Source: Paraphaeosphaeria minitans
Taxonomy: Eukaryota; Ascomycota; Dothideomycetes; Pleosporales; Didymosphaeriaceae
NCBI GenBank assembly: GCA_015832175.1
Contig: WJXW01000007.1
Coordinates: 248,001 to 312,000 of the forward strand
DNA: 64,000 nt
Reading direction: 5' to 3'
A program made the translations under genes and the position numbers. Positions 1 through 11,057 of the stretch are shown in pieces; within the stretch, counting starts at the first letter, position 1; each line of letters begins with the position of its first letter. A model generated the notes under the pieces. That model made no database searches and had not been told where the DNA came from. It worked only from the letters and a program-made list of their open reading frames with translations.

Positions 1-560
1 AGCAAAACTCCGCCTGGATCAGCGCAAATATCTTCCACCGATCCGCATACAGCATGCGCCCCGGCTGCGTAGGCTCGAATAGTTCTGCCTGCAGCTGCAA
101 CGCCGCATACGCTGCGTCGAGGCAGGTGGTATGGGAGGCAGCGTACTTTGCGTTGAACTTCGCGAGTATCATGAATTTGTGGTGCAGCGTCATTGACGCG
201 TGTTAGAAGCTCATGGCGATGTATAACCGCCGAGTGCTGAGCTCCGTGCCGTCTATTACTGAGCGTTGGAGCGGCTTAGTTTCGAGCACTGGGGGCTTTT
301 GCGTGAAGGCAGCACGGAGGAGGGCGTCTAGGCGGGTAGATTCGGCGTAGTCGCGCTGTTTGGAGGACTTGGTGAAGCCGCATATCATACCATACACAGT
401 GACCATACTACTCCTATGAATAAGGAACTGGGACAGTGTGTGTTCATTGAACGGCCTCGCAGGTGGGAGCATGGTGATTGTGTCGTCGACATTGTCGTCG
501 AGCAGGTTCCGGGGCTCGGCGGTGTCGCATTGGGACTCTTTGATTATCTAGGTATGGAAG
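1..560 (-). pseudogene. Fungal-specific transcription factor, partial, with in-frame stop
   Basis: The minus strand reads a piece of the fungal-specific transcription factor regulatory domain (the middle homology region that follows a Zn2Cys6 finger). The reading starts near 550 with the family hallmark PRNLLDDNVDD followed by LPPARP, continues through a KPL stretch and ELSTRRLYIAMSF, hits TAA at 203-205, and continues in the same frame as HASMTLHHKFM and then AKFNAKYAA and CLDAAYAAL up to the window edge. Because homology continues on both sides of the TAA in one frame, the stop is a nonsense mutation, not a gene end; a CAA to TAA change would explain it. The DNA-binding domain is not visible: upstream of 560 the frame decays, or an intron ends near the TAG at about 550. 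The C-terminus lies outside the window. Family call is solid; target genes are unknown. Confidence 0.7.
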
Positions 561-1152
561 CCTGCCTTAGTCTGATGTAGAGTACATTTAATAGCGCTGT
601 TTGTGATCGCAGCGTTATCTACGCTTCTAACTTGGTCCTCCTGTGCAGGAATGTGCAGCATGCTTACTTCCTTCTCCTAAATCAACCGCATGACAGTTGC
701 GGTTTTTTTCCTTCCCTTGGCTCGTGTTAACAACCGCCCTGAGCGCTCGGATGAAGTTGCCATGTTCGTCCGCTGTGAGCTTTCTTTGCTCGAGCTCGGC
801 CATCTGTGCGTATCAAGTTTTAAACTTGTGATGACATTAAACACAAGTCAGTGTTCCTCCATTGCGTTGCAGAACGTTAAGCGGAGTATTATGAGGGCCG
901 TTATGCTTGTGTTGAAGGAGGATAACAAAGTAGGAAAGTGGGTCCAAGCGGACGTTCGCTGCGTCTTGATTGGCGCGATCATTCGCCTCCCCTCCATGTC
1001 TTTCCTCCGAATATCAACTACGACGGAGACTTGAGACTACTAGAGTCATCCGAACATGAAGCTCTGATTGCGAAGGTGTAAAAGACTATCACAACCCCAC
1101 AACCTTCCATATCATCAACTCCATCTGACCAATCAGATTTCGTCGACACCCA
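561..1152. other. Gap without supported gene
   Basis: An open frame at 690-1034 has no recognisable domain and no fungal-like composition. I see no other structure; this is probably the remains of the 5' part of the factor on the left and the promoter of the dehydrogenase on the right. Confidence 0.5.
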
Positions 1153-2256
1153 TGCCTACCAATTCCGCAGCATGGATGCTGGGTCCCAAGCAACAGCTCC
1201 AGGTTAAGGAAGCGCCGTATCCCAAACCAAGATCTGACGAATTCGTCGTCCGCAATCGAGCTATAGCGATCAACCCCATCGGCTGGACCCTCCAGTCCCA
1301 AGGCAGCGCAACCGCATTCGGCTGGATAAAGTACAGTACCCTTTCGTGTTTGGAAACGATGTCACTGGAGAAGTAGTCCAAGTAGGAGAACAAGTATTTC
1401 GCCTCAATATTCGCGATCGTGTCACAGGGCAGGCGCACGGAGTGGACAAATCCTTCAACAACTCTGCCTATGCACTTCCAGCAGTACACTATTCTTATGG
1501 AGAGAGACACGCCACTATTCCGGAACCATGTCCTTTGAATCGGCGTCGGTCCTTCCTTTGACTTACGCGACTGCGGCGGCCGGGCTTTTCGAGAAAGATC
1601 AACTGAACCTGGGATACCCCCAGCTCGACGCATAACCAATCGGAAAGCCTGCCCTCGTGTGGGGAGGATCTACCAGCGTGGGCTTGTGTGCTATTCAACT
1701 GGCAGTGGCTGCTGGATACGAAGTCATCTCCAAGTCTTCACCCCGGAACTTTGACTTGCTGAAGTCGCTCGGTGCCAGCGAAGTGTTCGACTACAATGAC
1801 CCCAAAGTCGTCGACGACGTCATTATGGCCATGAAAGGAAAGACGTCCGTGGGGCCTCTGAACGCGGGAGAAAACTCCATGTTCAGGTGTTTGGACGTGC
1901 TGGGTCGCTGCCAGGGTGACAAACACATGGCCATGGCGACTTATCCGGTACCATCGCATCCGAAGCGGTTCACTCTGCTGCAGACGATCTACTGCTTCGT
2001 TACGTCAACGACTTCGATTGCCGTTAATTACAAGCTACGGGGCATCACGACGAGCTTCGTGTGGGGCTCAGTGGTTCACTCGCCCATGGGAGAGGCCGTG
2101 TATGCGAAGTTTTTGCCGGATGCCCTCGCAAATGGAAAGTTCAGAGCCGCGCCGAAACCGGTGGTGGTAGGGGAAAGACTGGAAGCAATTCAAAATGCTA
2201 TTGACCTGCAAAAGAAGGGTATTTCAGCGGGGAAGGTAGTCGTGAGCCTTAGGTAG
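1153..2256 (+). pseudogene. Zinc-binding dehydrogenase / enoyl-reductase-like, multiply broken
   Basis: This is a decayed MDR-family oxidoreductase (NADPH-dependent, related to LovC/ToxD-like fungal enoyl reductases). ATG at 1153 opens MPTNSAAWMLGPK and runs to AIAINPIGWTLQ; homology then jumps frame near 1335, where about 5 extra bases (a tacag/tac duplication) separate WIKY from PFVFGNDVTGEVVQVG. A second shift near 1475 separates the DRVTGQAHGVDKSFNN part from the frame reading SFESASVLPLTYATAAAG. TAA at 1633-1635 interrupts that frame just before PIGKPALVWGGSTSVG. The last part (1657-2256) is open and carries the nucleotide-binding signature WGGSTSVGLCAIQLA and the C-terminal GKVVVSLR. 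At least two indels plus one stop make a functional product implausible, although the 3' two-fifths is well preserved. Confidence 0.8.
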
Positions 2257-2518
2257 GTTTTTCTGGTGAATGACGAGTAGCAGTACGTTTAGGTAGCAAT
2301 TTCGACTTCACTGTTTTCCCGATTAGCGCGCTTTCTGTGTCTGTATTGCTCTCGCTCAAACTCTCAACTCAACAGTGCCGGTTGGTCGTGCAGTCGCAAA
2401 TCCTCAGTACTTACAACTTGGCCTGCAGCACCAGCACATACTCTCTACCTTGGAGCCGACTTCAGAAGCCCTCCCTTTTTTGTCGAGTCCCGCACTTGAA
2501 GCTCAACCGACAAGCACA

Positions 2519-3358
2519 ATGCCCCTCACCCTTGTCCACACCTACGCGGCGGACGCACGCCAGACCCGTTACCTCTTGCGAAATACCGATGATGGCAGCA
2601 TCAGCTGGGGCCACTCGTACGACCCAGTGTCCGAGATCAAGAGCACCCCTCCTGAAGACCTTGATAGGTGCGGAAATCTCGACCCGGACGCATTCTGCAC
2701 CAAACGCACCACAAGCATGACCCCATACCACGGTCCGCTTGAGAGTCCACTCATCTTCATCAAACACCACAACTTCATTCGGTATGACCGCTTCGAAGAC
2801 CCGACTATGCAGACGCACATCAAGGCCACGCAAGAGCGTGAGATTTGGGCCGCAGAGAAGTATAGAAGTGCACCACACCCCAACATCTGCGAATACAAGG
2901 GCGTCATCACAGACACGGAGGATCGCGTGATTGCCACAGTCTATCGTCGCTACGACACCGACCTGTTCAACTTGATAGAGAACTCACCCTTCCTCGACAT
3001 CCTGGCTTCACAGCCATCGAATGTCTGGCCTCCAGTACCGAGTCCTGACTACATCATGTCCGCAATCCATTTCGGCATAAGGCACATACATTCTCTTGGA
3101 TTGGTGCACTGCGACATCCGGCCTGGAAACATCTTCATAGATACCCACCCCATGCAAGTGGTCATCGGCGACTTCGACGGCACAAATACGCCTGGAAACC
3201 AGCTGCAGGGCCGCTTTGCGCAGGGGGCAGCGAGTCATACGCAAGGTGGAGTGGTGGACGCAAGCATCGATGTTGGCTGCTTTGAGGACATGGTGAAGTG
3301 GCTCGAGGACTGCAGGAAGCGCAAACTTGCTAGAGCAGCCCGGGTTGCCTCAGGATAG
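2519..3358 (+). CDS. Protein-kinase-like protein (atypical fungal kinase)
   Basis: An intronless frame encoding 279 aa. The ATG at 2519 is preferred over the upstream in-frame start at 2375 because the 48-residue extension is low-complexity and looks like leader. Kinase landmarks: a lysine in the beta-3-like segment LIFIKHH (Lys82), the catalytic-loop sequence HCDIRPGN (197-204) with Asp199 and Asn204 kept, and the metal-binding segment as GDFDG (217-221), that is DFD rather than DFG. A glycine-rich loop is not obvious and the C-lobe after DFD is short (about 58 residues), so the protein is smaller than a standard 250-300 residue kinase domain with flanks. It could be an active divergent Ser/Thr kinase or a degenerate one. 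Substrate unknown. Confidence 0.7.
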   Translation: MPLTLVHTYAADARQTRYLLRNTDDGSISWGHSYDPVSEIKSTPPEDLDRCGNLDPDAFCTKRTTSMTPYHGPLESPLIFIKHHNFIRYDRFEDPTMQTHIKATQEREIWAAEKYRSAPHPNICEYKGVITDTEDRVIATVYRRYDTDLFNLIENSPFLDILASQPSNVWPPVPSPDYIMSAIHFGIRHIHSLGLVHCDIRPGNIFIDTHPMQVVIGDFDGTNTPGNQLQGRFAQGAASHTQGGVVDASIDVGCFEDMVKWLEDCRKRKLARAARVASG

Positions 3359-3880
3359 ATCGTCCGAAGCCAACGATCTGTACAATGCTCAGTGTAGGAG
3401 GTAAGGCCGGGACAAGTTCAGGTCCAGATAAGCATCTTAGTCATCCCGCGTGTCCACCCGAAGCCGTGGGCCGTCGTCTCGCTCGCGCTTTGTGTAGACC
3501 GAGGCCGAAATGCGCCCTGTCATCGCACCCACATGGCTCCTTAACAGCCCCATTCCCATCCACCATCGCGCCCTTTGCCCTTCGCGACCGCACGACAAGA
3601 TGCGCAGACGCACCACCAGAAACAACGCGGCTCTTGAAGTTGCGGTGTGACGCTCCCGACTCGCGCTTCCACTTCTCCGAAACCATGTCCAGGCGCCCTA
3701 GGTCCACGGAACCATACCGAAACTGTCGCCATCCTGACCTCTGCCCACCAACAACGCCGGGAATAACATACCTGACATCCAATACTCGGCCATCGCCATG
3801 CGCCAGCTTAAAGGCATGCAGGCCCCGCCCCATGGCCGGGTATCTCCCTTCGAACTCAGGATCACGACTTCACAGCGTCA
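3359..3880. other. Intergenic, likely promoter of the MFS gene
   Basis: No independent gene is visible. Open frames here on both strands (for example 3385-4041 plus and 3441-3833 minus) are rich in Arg, Pro and Ser, overlap the true MFS start and show no domain. Confidence 0.5.
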
Positions 3881-5678
3881 ATGGCTGCCGAGATGGCGCA
3901 TCCCGGTCACGATCTATACGCGCCGCCCATAAATCCCGAATCCGCGCAGAAGAGCGTCGAGGATCTCCCTACGTCCAACAACAGCATCCCAGACCTAGAG
4001 AAGGCACAAGAGAATGCAGACGATGCGCCGGTCGTGGATGAGTTGCTGGTCGAGTTCAATGGCCCAGACGACCCCGACAACCCCAAGAACTGGACCACAC
4101 GCAGGAGATGGGGGATCACCGTGGTCGTTGGGATGTTGGTCTTCACCGTGACCTTTGCCAGCTCCATCTTCTCGGTCAATATCGGTGTAGTTGAGGAAAA
4201 ATTCCAAGTCACACAGGTCGTCGCGACATTGGGTGTTGCGCTCTTCGTTCTGGTGCGTCTTCCGCCCAAAGACTCCCAAGAGCAGGAACTGACACGATAT
4301 AGGGCTTCGTATTTGGTCCGATCGCATTCGGTCCCATGTCCGAGGTCCTCGGACGCCGTACTCCCCTCCTCTGCGGCTACGCCCTGTTCGCCATCTTCCA
4401 GATCCCCGTCGCTGTCGCACAGAACATCACAACCGTATGCGTAGGTCGCTTCCTGGGAGGCTTCTTCGCTGCGGCACCGCTCTCCGTGGTCGGCGGCATC
4501 CTAGCCGATCTTTGGGACCCCATTCCCCGCTCCTATGCCATCTGTATTTTCGCCGCTGGCGGATTTGCTGGGCCAGTAGCAGGTCCGATCGCCGGAGGTT
4601 TCATTGCAGAATCGCATCTGGGCTGGCGATGGACGTCCTGGATCACTTTCATCATGGCTGCAGCTGTCGGTACTCTTGCATTCTTCTTTGTGCCCGAGAC
4701 TTCTGCGCCTAGGATCCTGCAGCATCGAGCCGCGGCTCTGCGCAAGGAGACCGGCAACAACGACTTCCACGCGAAAGTAGACGCCGAGAAACTCACCCTG
4801 GAAAGAGTCATGACAGTGTACTTGATTCGACCTTTCGTCATGCTCGTCCAAGAACCTATCCTTGCTCTCCTGACTGCCTACATGTCCTTTCTCTACGGCA
4901 CCGTCTACCTCCTCTTCGAAGCATACCCCGTCGCCTACCATGTACAGCGCGGCTGGACCCTCGGTGCCTCCCAGCTCCCCTTCATCGCCTTCATCGTTGG
5001 CATCATCCTCGGCGCCGCCGTAATCGCCTACAGCACCGCTACAAACTTCACCAAAGCGTTCAACAAGCACGGCAAATCCATCCCAGAAGAGCGCCTCCCG
5101 CCCATGATCGTTGGCGCTGTGTGTCTGCCGGTTGGACTGTTTTGGTTCGGCTGTAAGTCCTCCCTTTCTCGCACACCTACTTCACAAAGTGGATAGCATG
5201 ACTACACATGTTTAACACTGAGATCCGTCCCTGAGGATCACTACGCAACAAACTTATCTATGAACCCGCATCCAACTACCCTCCTCCGTCCTTCGTCTCT
5301 ACCACCCAAAGATAATTTCTAACTGGTAACGCAGGGACCGCCTCCCCCGCCCAATGCACCTCCTGGGTCCCATCCGTCCTCGCCACCGCCCTCATCGGCA
5401 TCGGCTGCATGGTGCCCTTCTGGCAGGGCATGTCGTATCTGATCGACTGCTACGGGTTCTACGCCAACTCCGCGATTGCCGTCAACACTTTTGTCCGCAG
5501 CTTCTTCGGCGCATTCTTCCCGCTGTTCACGCACGCCATGTACACGAAACTAGGGGTGGCATGGGCGAGCAGTTTGCTGGCGTTTGTGTGTGTCGCATTT
5601 CTGCCGGTGCCAGTGTTGTTTTATGTGTATGGGGCGAAGATCAGGACGAGGAGTAAGTGGGCACCAACGAGGATGTAG
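3881..5678 (+). CDS. MFS transporter, DHA1 (drug/polyamine:H+ antiporter-like)
   Basis: Spliced product of 521 aa from three exons: 3881-4252, 4303-5152 and 5335-5678 (introns of 50 and 182 nt, GT...AG, lengths keep frame). The N-terminal about 75 residues are hydrophilic and acidic and include the NPKNW motif typical of fungal DHA1 carriers just before helix 1. The first splice joins LGVALFVL to GFVFGPIAFGPMSEVLGRR, which is the loop 2-3 motif A. WRWTSWI follows helix 5-6, then a cytoplasmic loop containing TLERVMTVYLIRPFVML, then the second six helices; the second splice yields FGWTASPAQC. Twelve helices are expected at the plasma membrane. Related carriers move polyamines, azoles and other xenobiotics; the substrate cannot be read from sequence. 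No breaks seen, unlike its neighbours. Confidence 0.88.
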
Positions 5679-7300
5679 TGTGTGGGTTGGGATTTGAAGT
5701 ACATACCCATCCGTGCCTTGAGAGGGGAATGAGGAATGGACATGTATACTCGAGTATATAGATGGCGCTTGCATCACCGGATTGCCGCTGTCAATGAAAT
5801 TTCTGGGTCTTCTTTGGCTCGTTTCAACAATTCCTCTTCGTCGTGTATAGAAAAGTCTCGAACTGATTGGTGATGCATTGCGAGTGCATGTATCCCGCAT
5901 GCTGCTACCGGTATCCCCTTCAAGTTCAACAACGCCCAGATATGTCATGGCCGCCCTACGTTCTATATTCCTTTTGAATCCAGTCATGTCCCGATGCCAA
6001 AAAAGAAACAATCGCTTGCGTATGGCGGAGCTCTTGGCTGGCCGTGATAGCATAGGCACATCTCCAAGCGTTCAGTATTTCCGTCCGTCACTTTGTCGCC
6101 ATATGCTGTGTTTCTGGAGCAACTCTACCGCGCCCACTGCTGCTGTTCTGGAGAGAGGTCTGGTGGCGTGCGAAGCGGCGTCATTGCTGCAACCCCGGGG
6201 TTTCGAGCGTTTTGCGAGAGCGCGGCGCCAATCGTCAGCGGCATATCGACGTTGTAGCGTTTGAATTGAGGGAGGTTCTGCTGCGGTTCGGGAAGCGCGG
6301 ACAGGTAGCACAGAGCTGGTTGTGAGACGTGCAGGCGGCGCCCATCACTGGTGTTCGATTCGTATTCTGTACATGTCGACGTTGTCGACTCGATTTTGCG
6401 GTGGGATATTTGCTCTCCGCTGCGTCGGATCTTGTCGTATGAGCGACTAGAAGCAGAGAGCGGTGTGCGAGACCCTGGGCTCTTTTTGGAGGGTGAGAAG
6501 AACATAGGGAATATCCGTGGTGTGAAGCGGTAGACTGCTGCTGTGCCCTAAGGTTCTTGCTTGGATTTGCTCATCAAGGAGCAGAGAGCTGTTGGCACGA
6601 TCTTGCGGGTTCTCCGAGGCCCTGGGACAAGATGGCACATGTTGGCAATGTGGTGTAGGCAGACTGCTGTTGTTGACAGCTGCAGTTTGGAGAGAACTCG
6701 ACAGAAAGGAGGGGTTTATGAGATTCAAGGCTTTGACCGCGGGTGTGGAAAGCGTGTCACCTACCGTCGGCTTCAGACAAGTAGGTTGCTCGCGTCGGCA
6801 CCTTCAATCGACTTCAGATCATGGGCAATTTTGTCGCACACCCAAAGCTCAAGTGGGGTTCTTGCTGCTGCTGCTTCGGCAGGGAGAGTGTTTATGATAC
6901 CCAGCTTGCTACAACAGCCCACCTGATGCATGTTATGGAGAAGACCTTCCTGTACAGCAAAGCTAGACGCGATCGTGATATACCCTCATCACTGACCCAT
7001 TGAAAGATGCTAAATAGCTCCCAAAGGCTGAGCTCTAGATCCTAGAGTTCACAGAGCTCTGGGTCTCTCAAACTTCCCGTTCCTGCCTCACTCGGAGCGG
7101 CAGAACCCGACGGAAGCTCTCCGTTCACTGTGCACAGACCATAGTATAAATACTACGACTTTTCGAGTTTCTCGTCTTCTTCTCTTTGGCACACCACAAT
7201 CAGCCCAGTAAGCACAACTTCTTTTTTGACTTTATTCTAGCAACTGATGAAAAGCAGTCCTCTCTACTGTCCGCGCATTCGCCGCCGACAACCCACCACC
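5679..7300. other. Intergenic, no gene supported; TATA-like box near right end
   Basis: Several overlapping short frames on both strands (5878-6264, 6125-6505, 6561-6926) share no family features. TATAAATA at 7145-7152 lies about 150 nt before the next start codon and is followed by CT-rich sequence, as in many fungal promoters. A possible 5'-UTR intron (GTAAGC near 7208 to TTCTAG near 7239) cannot be confirmed. Confidence 0.45.
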
Positions 7301-7815
7301 ATGGCCTCCGGGCCCACCAACTCCTCGCCCACCAGCGGCATTGCTGGCTTGCTGCAGCACCCGCTGCCAGCGCGTCCTCCGGGCCCGGCGCCCTCATTCT
7401 CGCCGCCCCCCTCGCCTCCACCCCCTCCGCCTGGCCCGCCCCCGCCGACACCCTCACCACCACCTCCGCCTCCGCCGGTCCCCGGCTTCTTCCCAGTTCT
7501 CCGGCCCGACCGGCACTACGTGTGCTGCTTGTGCCTTGCCCGCGCGCCGCCCGGCCAGAGCACCGGCCCGTAAGTGTCCCCCACTCCAATCGTAGCTACT
7601 AGACAAGGATTCTAGAACCTGCTGGTGCTTTGAAGTAAAAGGACAGTAACTAAAAAGTCAACAGCGGGATCAAGATTCTGCCCGACGTCCCTTGCTGGAT
7701 GTTCGTCCAACTGCCCCTAGGCCGGCCGACCGACGCCCGGTGCGGACACTTGCTGTGTCCCAGCTGTCCGTACCGGGTGTACGATCTCCTCCCGGTGCGA
7801 ATCCTAGGGACGTAG
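7301..7815 (+). CDS. Proline-rich, Cys-rich putative zinc-binding small protein
   Basis: Two exons, 7301-7569 and 7665-7815, separated by a 95-nt intron with GTAAGT donor and CAG acceptor, give 139 aa. ACCACCATGG around the start is a good initiation context. Residues about 25-62 are a proline-rich low-complexity tract (runs of PPPPP broken by S, T and G). The remainder has paired cysteines: YVCCLC before the splice, then DVPCW, then RCGHLLCPSC. The CxC ... C ... CxH ... CxxC spacing suggests a small zinc ribbon or RING-like fold; spacing does not fit a canonical RING. No signal peptide is evident. Function unknown; orphan small proteins of this make are frequent in Dothideomycete genomes. 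The splice is supported because it converts an early stop into a Cys-pair-completing frame. Confidence 0.6.
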
Positions 7816-7829
7816 GCGGGCAAGGCGCA

Positions 7830-7864
7830 TTTGGCACTACCGGCACTGCGTCGGTAGTGCCAAA
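7830..7864. repeat. Perfect 13-bp inverted repeat (hairpin)
   Basis: TTTGGCACTACCG (7830-7842) and its exact reverse complement (7852-7864) flank a 9-nt loop. The hairpin begins 15 nt after the stop codon of the Cys-rich gene, so it would sit in its 3' UTR. Confidence 0.85.
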
Positions 7865-10187
7865 CCTGATCGAACCGCCGCTGGTGCGATCGGCGTCTGG
7901 ACGACGAAGATGAATGGTGGAGAGGCAATTTTCCGGTCTTCGTGCCGATGATAATGGAGTTTTGGTGATTTTTCTGTGTTGTGGCTTTGATTTGAGTGAT
8001 GTGTGATGTCAAGACTTTGTGATCATGATTTGGATTAACGATCAGCTTGTCTAGTTGTGATTTGATCTATGCACCAGTTTCTACATAACCCCGCAGCAGG
8101 ATAGAACTACTTGCTCTCCCAATTCTTTGTTTACCACGCTAGACTTGTCTCTGTGGATCCCGACATTCAAAATAAGAGATACGATCTTCCGAAGCGCCCA
8201 GAACGCCCGTCTACACACGACCCCTTCTCCGTGCGTACATGTAGCTCTACCCTTCTCTCTCCCTCCCTTTGAAAATTCTTTCGAGCCCAGCTGCTTGCGT
8301 CCGTGATCGACGTCGCCCTTTTCCCTCCGTATCGAACCGCTGCCATGCATACCAGCCAACGATGTGAACGCAGACGATGCCTTCGCTGTATCACCCAATC
8401 GAATCAGAACACGGGAAGCATGTACTAGTATTAATATAGTACCCCGAGGTCGATGAGGCTGTGTTTTCTCCACGTAGGTATAGCTTGGTATGGTATGATG
8501 AGGCCCTAGGCTGGCTGCATGGTCGGAAGCTGTATGCGGTTTCAATGCTCGAGGTAGGAATCGTTCGCCGGTAGCTTGCGGAGGTAGTTCTGGTGACTGT
8601 ACCGTGTTCTCGACGTCACGGGAAGCGCGTGCGCTCGTAATGTGGTTGTGATACTTCACATGCGGTACTCGGCGGGGAAGGCACGGGAGCATCGTTGTAG
8701 GTCGGAATACATGGAAGCGGGTGCTGATCGAGCAGCTGTTCGGCATATATCTGTTCAGTTAGGCGAAAAACGAGCCTGTAACGCTCCCAGGTACAGTCGA
8801 AACCCCCTCGTCGCTTCGGGGGTGTGGGAGCTGTGGATATCGGTCGCAGCGCTGGAAGGATTGTAGATGGCGAGGGTCCACGAGGTAGACATGGCATGAA
8901 GTGCGTGAGTGGAATACAGAATCGCATAGAGCAGGCAAGCAAATGTATTTGAGAAGCACGAAGGCTTGGAGAGTATTGTTCGAAGTGAATTTGACGCCCT
9001 GCGTAAACAGACAGCCGCCGTACCTTCTCGCTTCATGCGTGACGTAGCCCAGTGACCCGCCAACCACGCTCACCCCGCCAAAACAGTTCCAAATAACCAC
9101 CCCGCCGACTTTCCATTGTCGTATATAACCTCTCTATGACGCAGTAATTCCATCATTCAGAACTGTGCTAACTTGTGTACAGATGGCTCAGCGGTCCCGC
9201 CGCCAGAATACGGAAGTCGTTTCCTTAGGGATTCAAAGCTTTTCTTGTTACCGCTCGCAGTTCAATTCCCTGTTGCGGAGTTACAGGCCTTTACTTTTGG
9301 CCTATTTACTTGTCTCACTGCAAGGGATGGTTGATGGCTATGCGCAAATTAGTACGATGTGTTCCTACCGGGACGATTGCTCGATACATGGTGAATTGAC
9401 AGCTGGAAATTAATAGCATAGAGCTGATGCAAGTCGTAGTATCAAAATCTTAGAAGTTTTCCAAGTGCATACGAAGTTAGGCCAATTGTTGTGCATGTTG
9501 CTTATTTTGCTATAAGATGTCCCAGACTTCGCTTGCTACCCGTCGATACTTGAAACTCAATTTATGTCACTTTTAACCTGTGTTCGCCACGAAAATCTAG
9601 GTTACTCCAAAGCACTGTTCCCAAGTCTTTCTCGCAATATCGACATCGCCGCTGAAGCATAGTACGCGTTTGAAATACTGATAGAGTATGCGAATGATTA
9701 GAGACTCCTGTCTTCGGAAGTTCCTAGTTGGCGGATAGACTGAACCCGAAGCCACACATTTTACGTTGTCTCGCAACATAATCGACGGAATGGTGGCCAG
9801 CTAGGGTGAGCCGGGTACCCACAATCTACGTTCGAGACTGCCCAGAATCCATTTCCGCGATTTCTCCTCTTGTTTGAACTCTAAAATTGTTCCCTTTGCG
9901 CTGCCGAGGTCTCGAACAGAGTTATGTCCGGGACTCTTTGGGGTGTTCCCACTTCCCAGGATAGATTTCAAGGGTTTGTTTAAACCCTCAAGATGAGGCC
10001 TAGACTTTTGGTTACCGGGACATTTGTGCCGTGCTATTGCATCTTCCGCTTCCACTTGAACCACAAGATTGTCTCTGGAGGAGCTCTCAATTATCCGGTG
10101 CGCTTCATGATATTTTTGCTTGTTTTATTGCTCCCCACTCCGCTCCAAATATCGCACTTTGATGTCTTGATTGGTCAACCCCGAGCT
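7865..10187. other. Long gap with one weak coding candidate (8616-8942, minus)
   Basis: Most of this stretch shows nothing convincing. On the minus strand 8616-8942 reads a segment with natural-looking composition including YRLVFRLTEQIYAEQLLDQH; it has no clear start, a neighbouring frame overlaps it, and I recognise no family, so it could be an exon of an orphan gene or a relic. GTATATAA at 9121 is followed by a 76-codon plus-strand frame (ATG 9183) with no domain. Confidence 0.3.
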
Positions 10188-11057
10188 TTAACCGCTTAGT
10201 GCTGCGACAACACTCATCCTCACCTTTACGGTAATACCTTGCCGCAACTCGGATTGTTTCCACGGGGGTAGAAAATGTAGATCCTGACAAGAAATGTACT
10301 CCCGGCCCCAATCAGCTTTAACCTCTTCAATCGCTTGCTCAACTGCAGATAGCAAAGCAAAGTTTCTACTGTCCTCTGTTTCGATTTCGTAGAGCTTAGT
10401 AGCCTCACTACTAATCTCAGGAGCCTGACCATCGAGCAAAAGTCCTCGGTAGTCGCTTCTGGTGAAGAACCACTCCTTCAGACCAAGTTGATCGCCCGTG
10501 ACATCGAGAACGAAACGCTGATTGTCTTTGCTCTTAATCGTTATGAAGTCGTGTGCGAGGAACGGCAACGGGCGTCTGCACTGGTTGCCGTTCTTGTCGA
10601 CATCGAAAAGTACTAGCTCGGGATCAACGTACTCGCGAGACCAGAAAGCTCTATCAAAGTCCGGGTCATCTTTGAGTGTCTTTCGAACTTGTGGGAGAAG
10701 ACAATATACAACCTTCGAGCAGTTCGAGTTGAAGTATACCGGCAAGCGGAGGTCCTCTTCAAGATCGGGGCTCCAGGCCTCTTCATCGCATGATCGTTTA
10801 CTTTTGTATGAGATGGCGTGGAAAGAGGTGTCGTTTTCGGTCTTCCTGTAAAGATCGTCCAGTTGCAGGTTAGTTACCTCTCGGGAAGTAATACCGGAGA
10901 CGACACGATCAGCTGCTAATTGCAGACCCTCGACGTAACCAATTGCTGCATTGCGGAAGGGGGTCAGTATCGCCTTGAACTTCTCAAACAGAGAGACTGG
11001 AGATGGATAAGGGGGAGAGGTGGAAGAAAAGGAAAGAAGATAAGGAGACTCCAACAT
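10188..11057 (-). CDS. Hypothetical protein, 289 aa
   Basis: A single uninterrupted minus-strand frame from ATG 11055-11057, with balanced composition typical of a soluble protein. The N-terminus is Ser/Pro-rich, then a helical region (FEKFKAILTPFRNAAIGYVE). The central part contains a Cys-bearing segment (SNCSKVVYCLLPQV) and the strand-like sequence AHDFITIKSKDNQRFVLDV with a TGDQLG turn. A His followed some 15 residues later by Asp on a strand is reminiscent of the His-Asp half of transglutaminase/papain-like Cys hydrolases, but the catalytic Cys cannot be placed, so this is speculation only. No introns, no signal peptide, no membrane helix. It is flanked by relics, yet has no break. Confidence 0.55.
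   Translation of the reverse strand: MLESPYLLSFSSTSPPYPSPVSLFEKFKAILTPFRNAAIGYVEGLQLAADRVVSGITSREVTNLQLDDLYRKTENDTSFHAISYKSKRSCDEEAWSPDLEEDLRLPVYFNSNCSKVVYCLLPQVRKTLKDDPDFDRAFWSREYVDPELVLFDVDKNGNQCRRPLPFLAHDFITIKSKDNQRFVLDVTGDQLGLKEWFFTRSDYRGLLLDGQAPEISSEATKLYEIETEDSRNFALLSAVEQAIEEVKADWGREYISCQDLHFLPPWKQSELRQGITVKVRMSVVAALSG

Noticed and set aside
690..1034. Plus-strand frame of 114 codons
   Set aside because: No domain, unnatural composition and no promoter; lies in an eroded gap.
8081..8746. Minus-strand frame of 221 codons
   Set aside because: Long but Arg/His/Ser-rich with no secondary-structure pattern or family match; likely chance in GC-balanced DNA.
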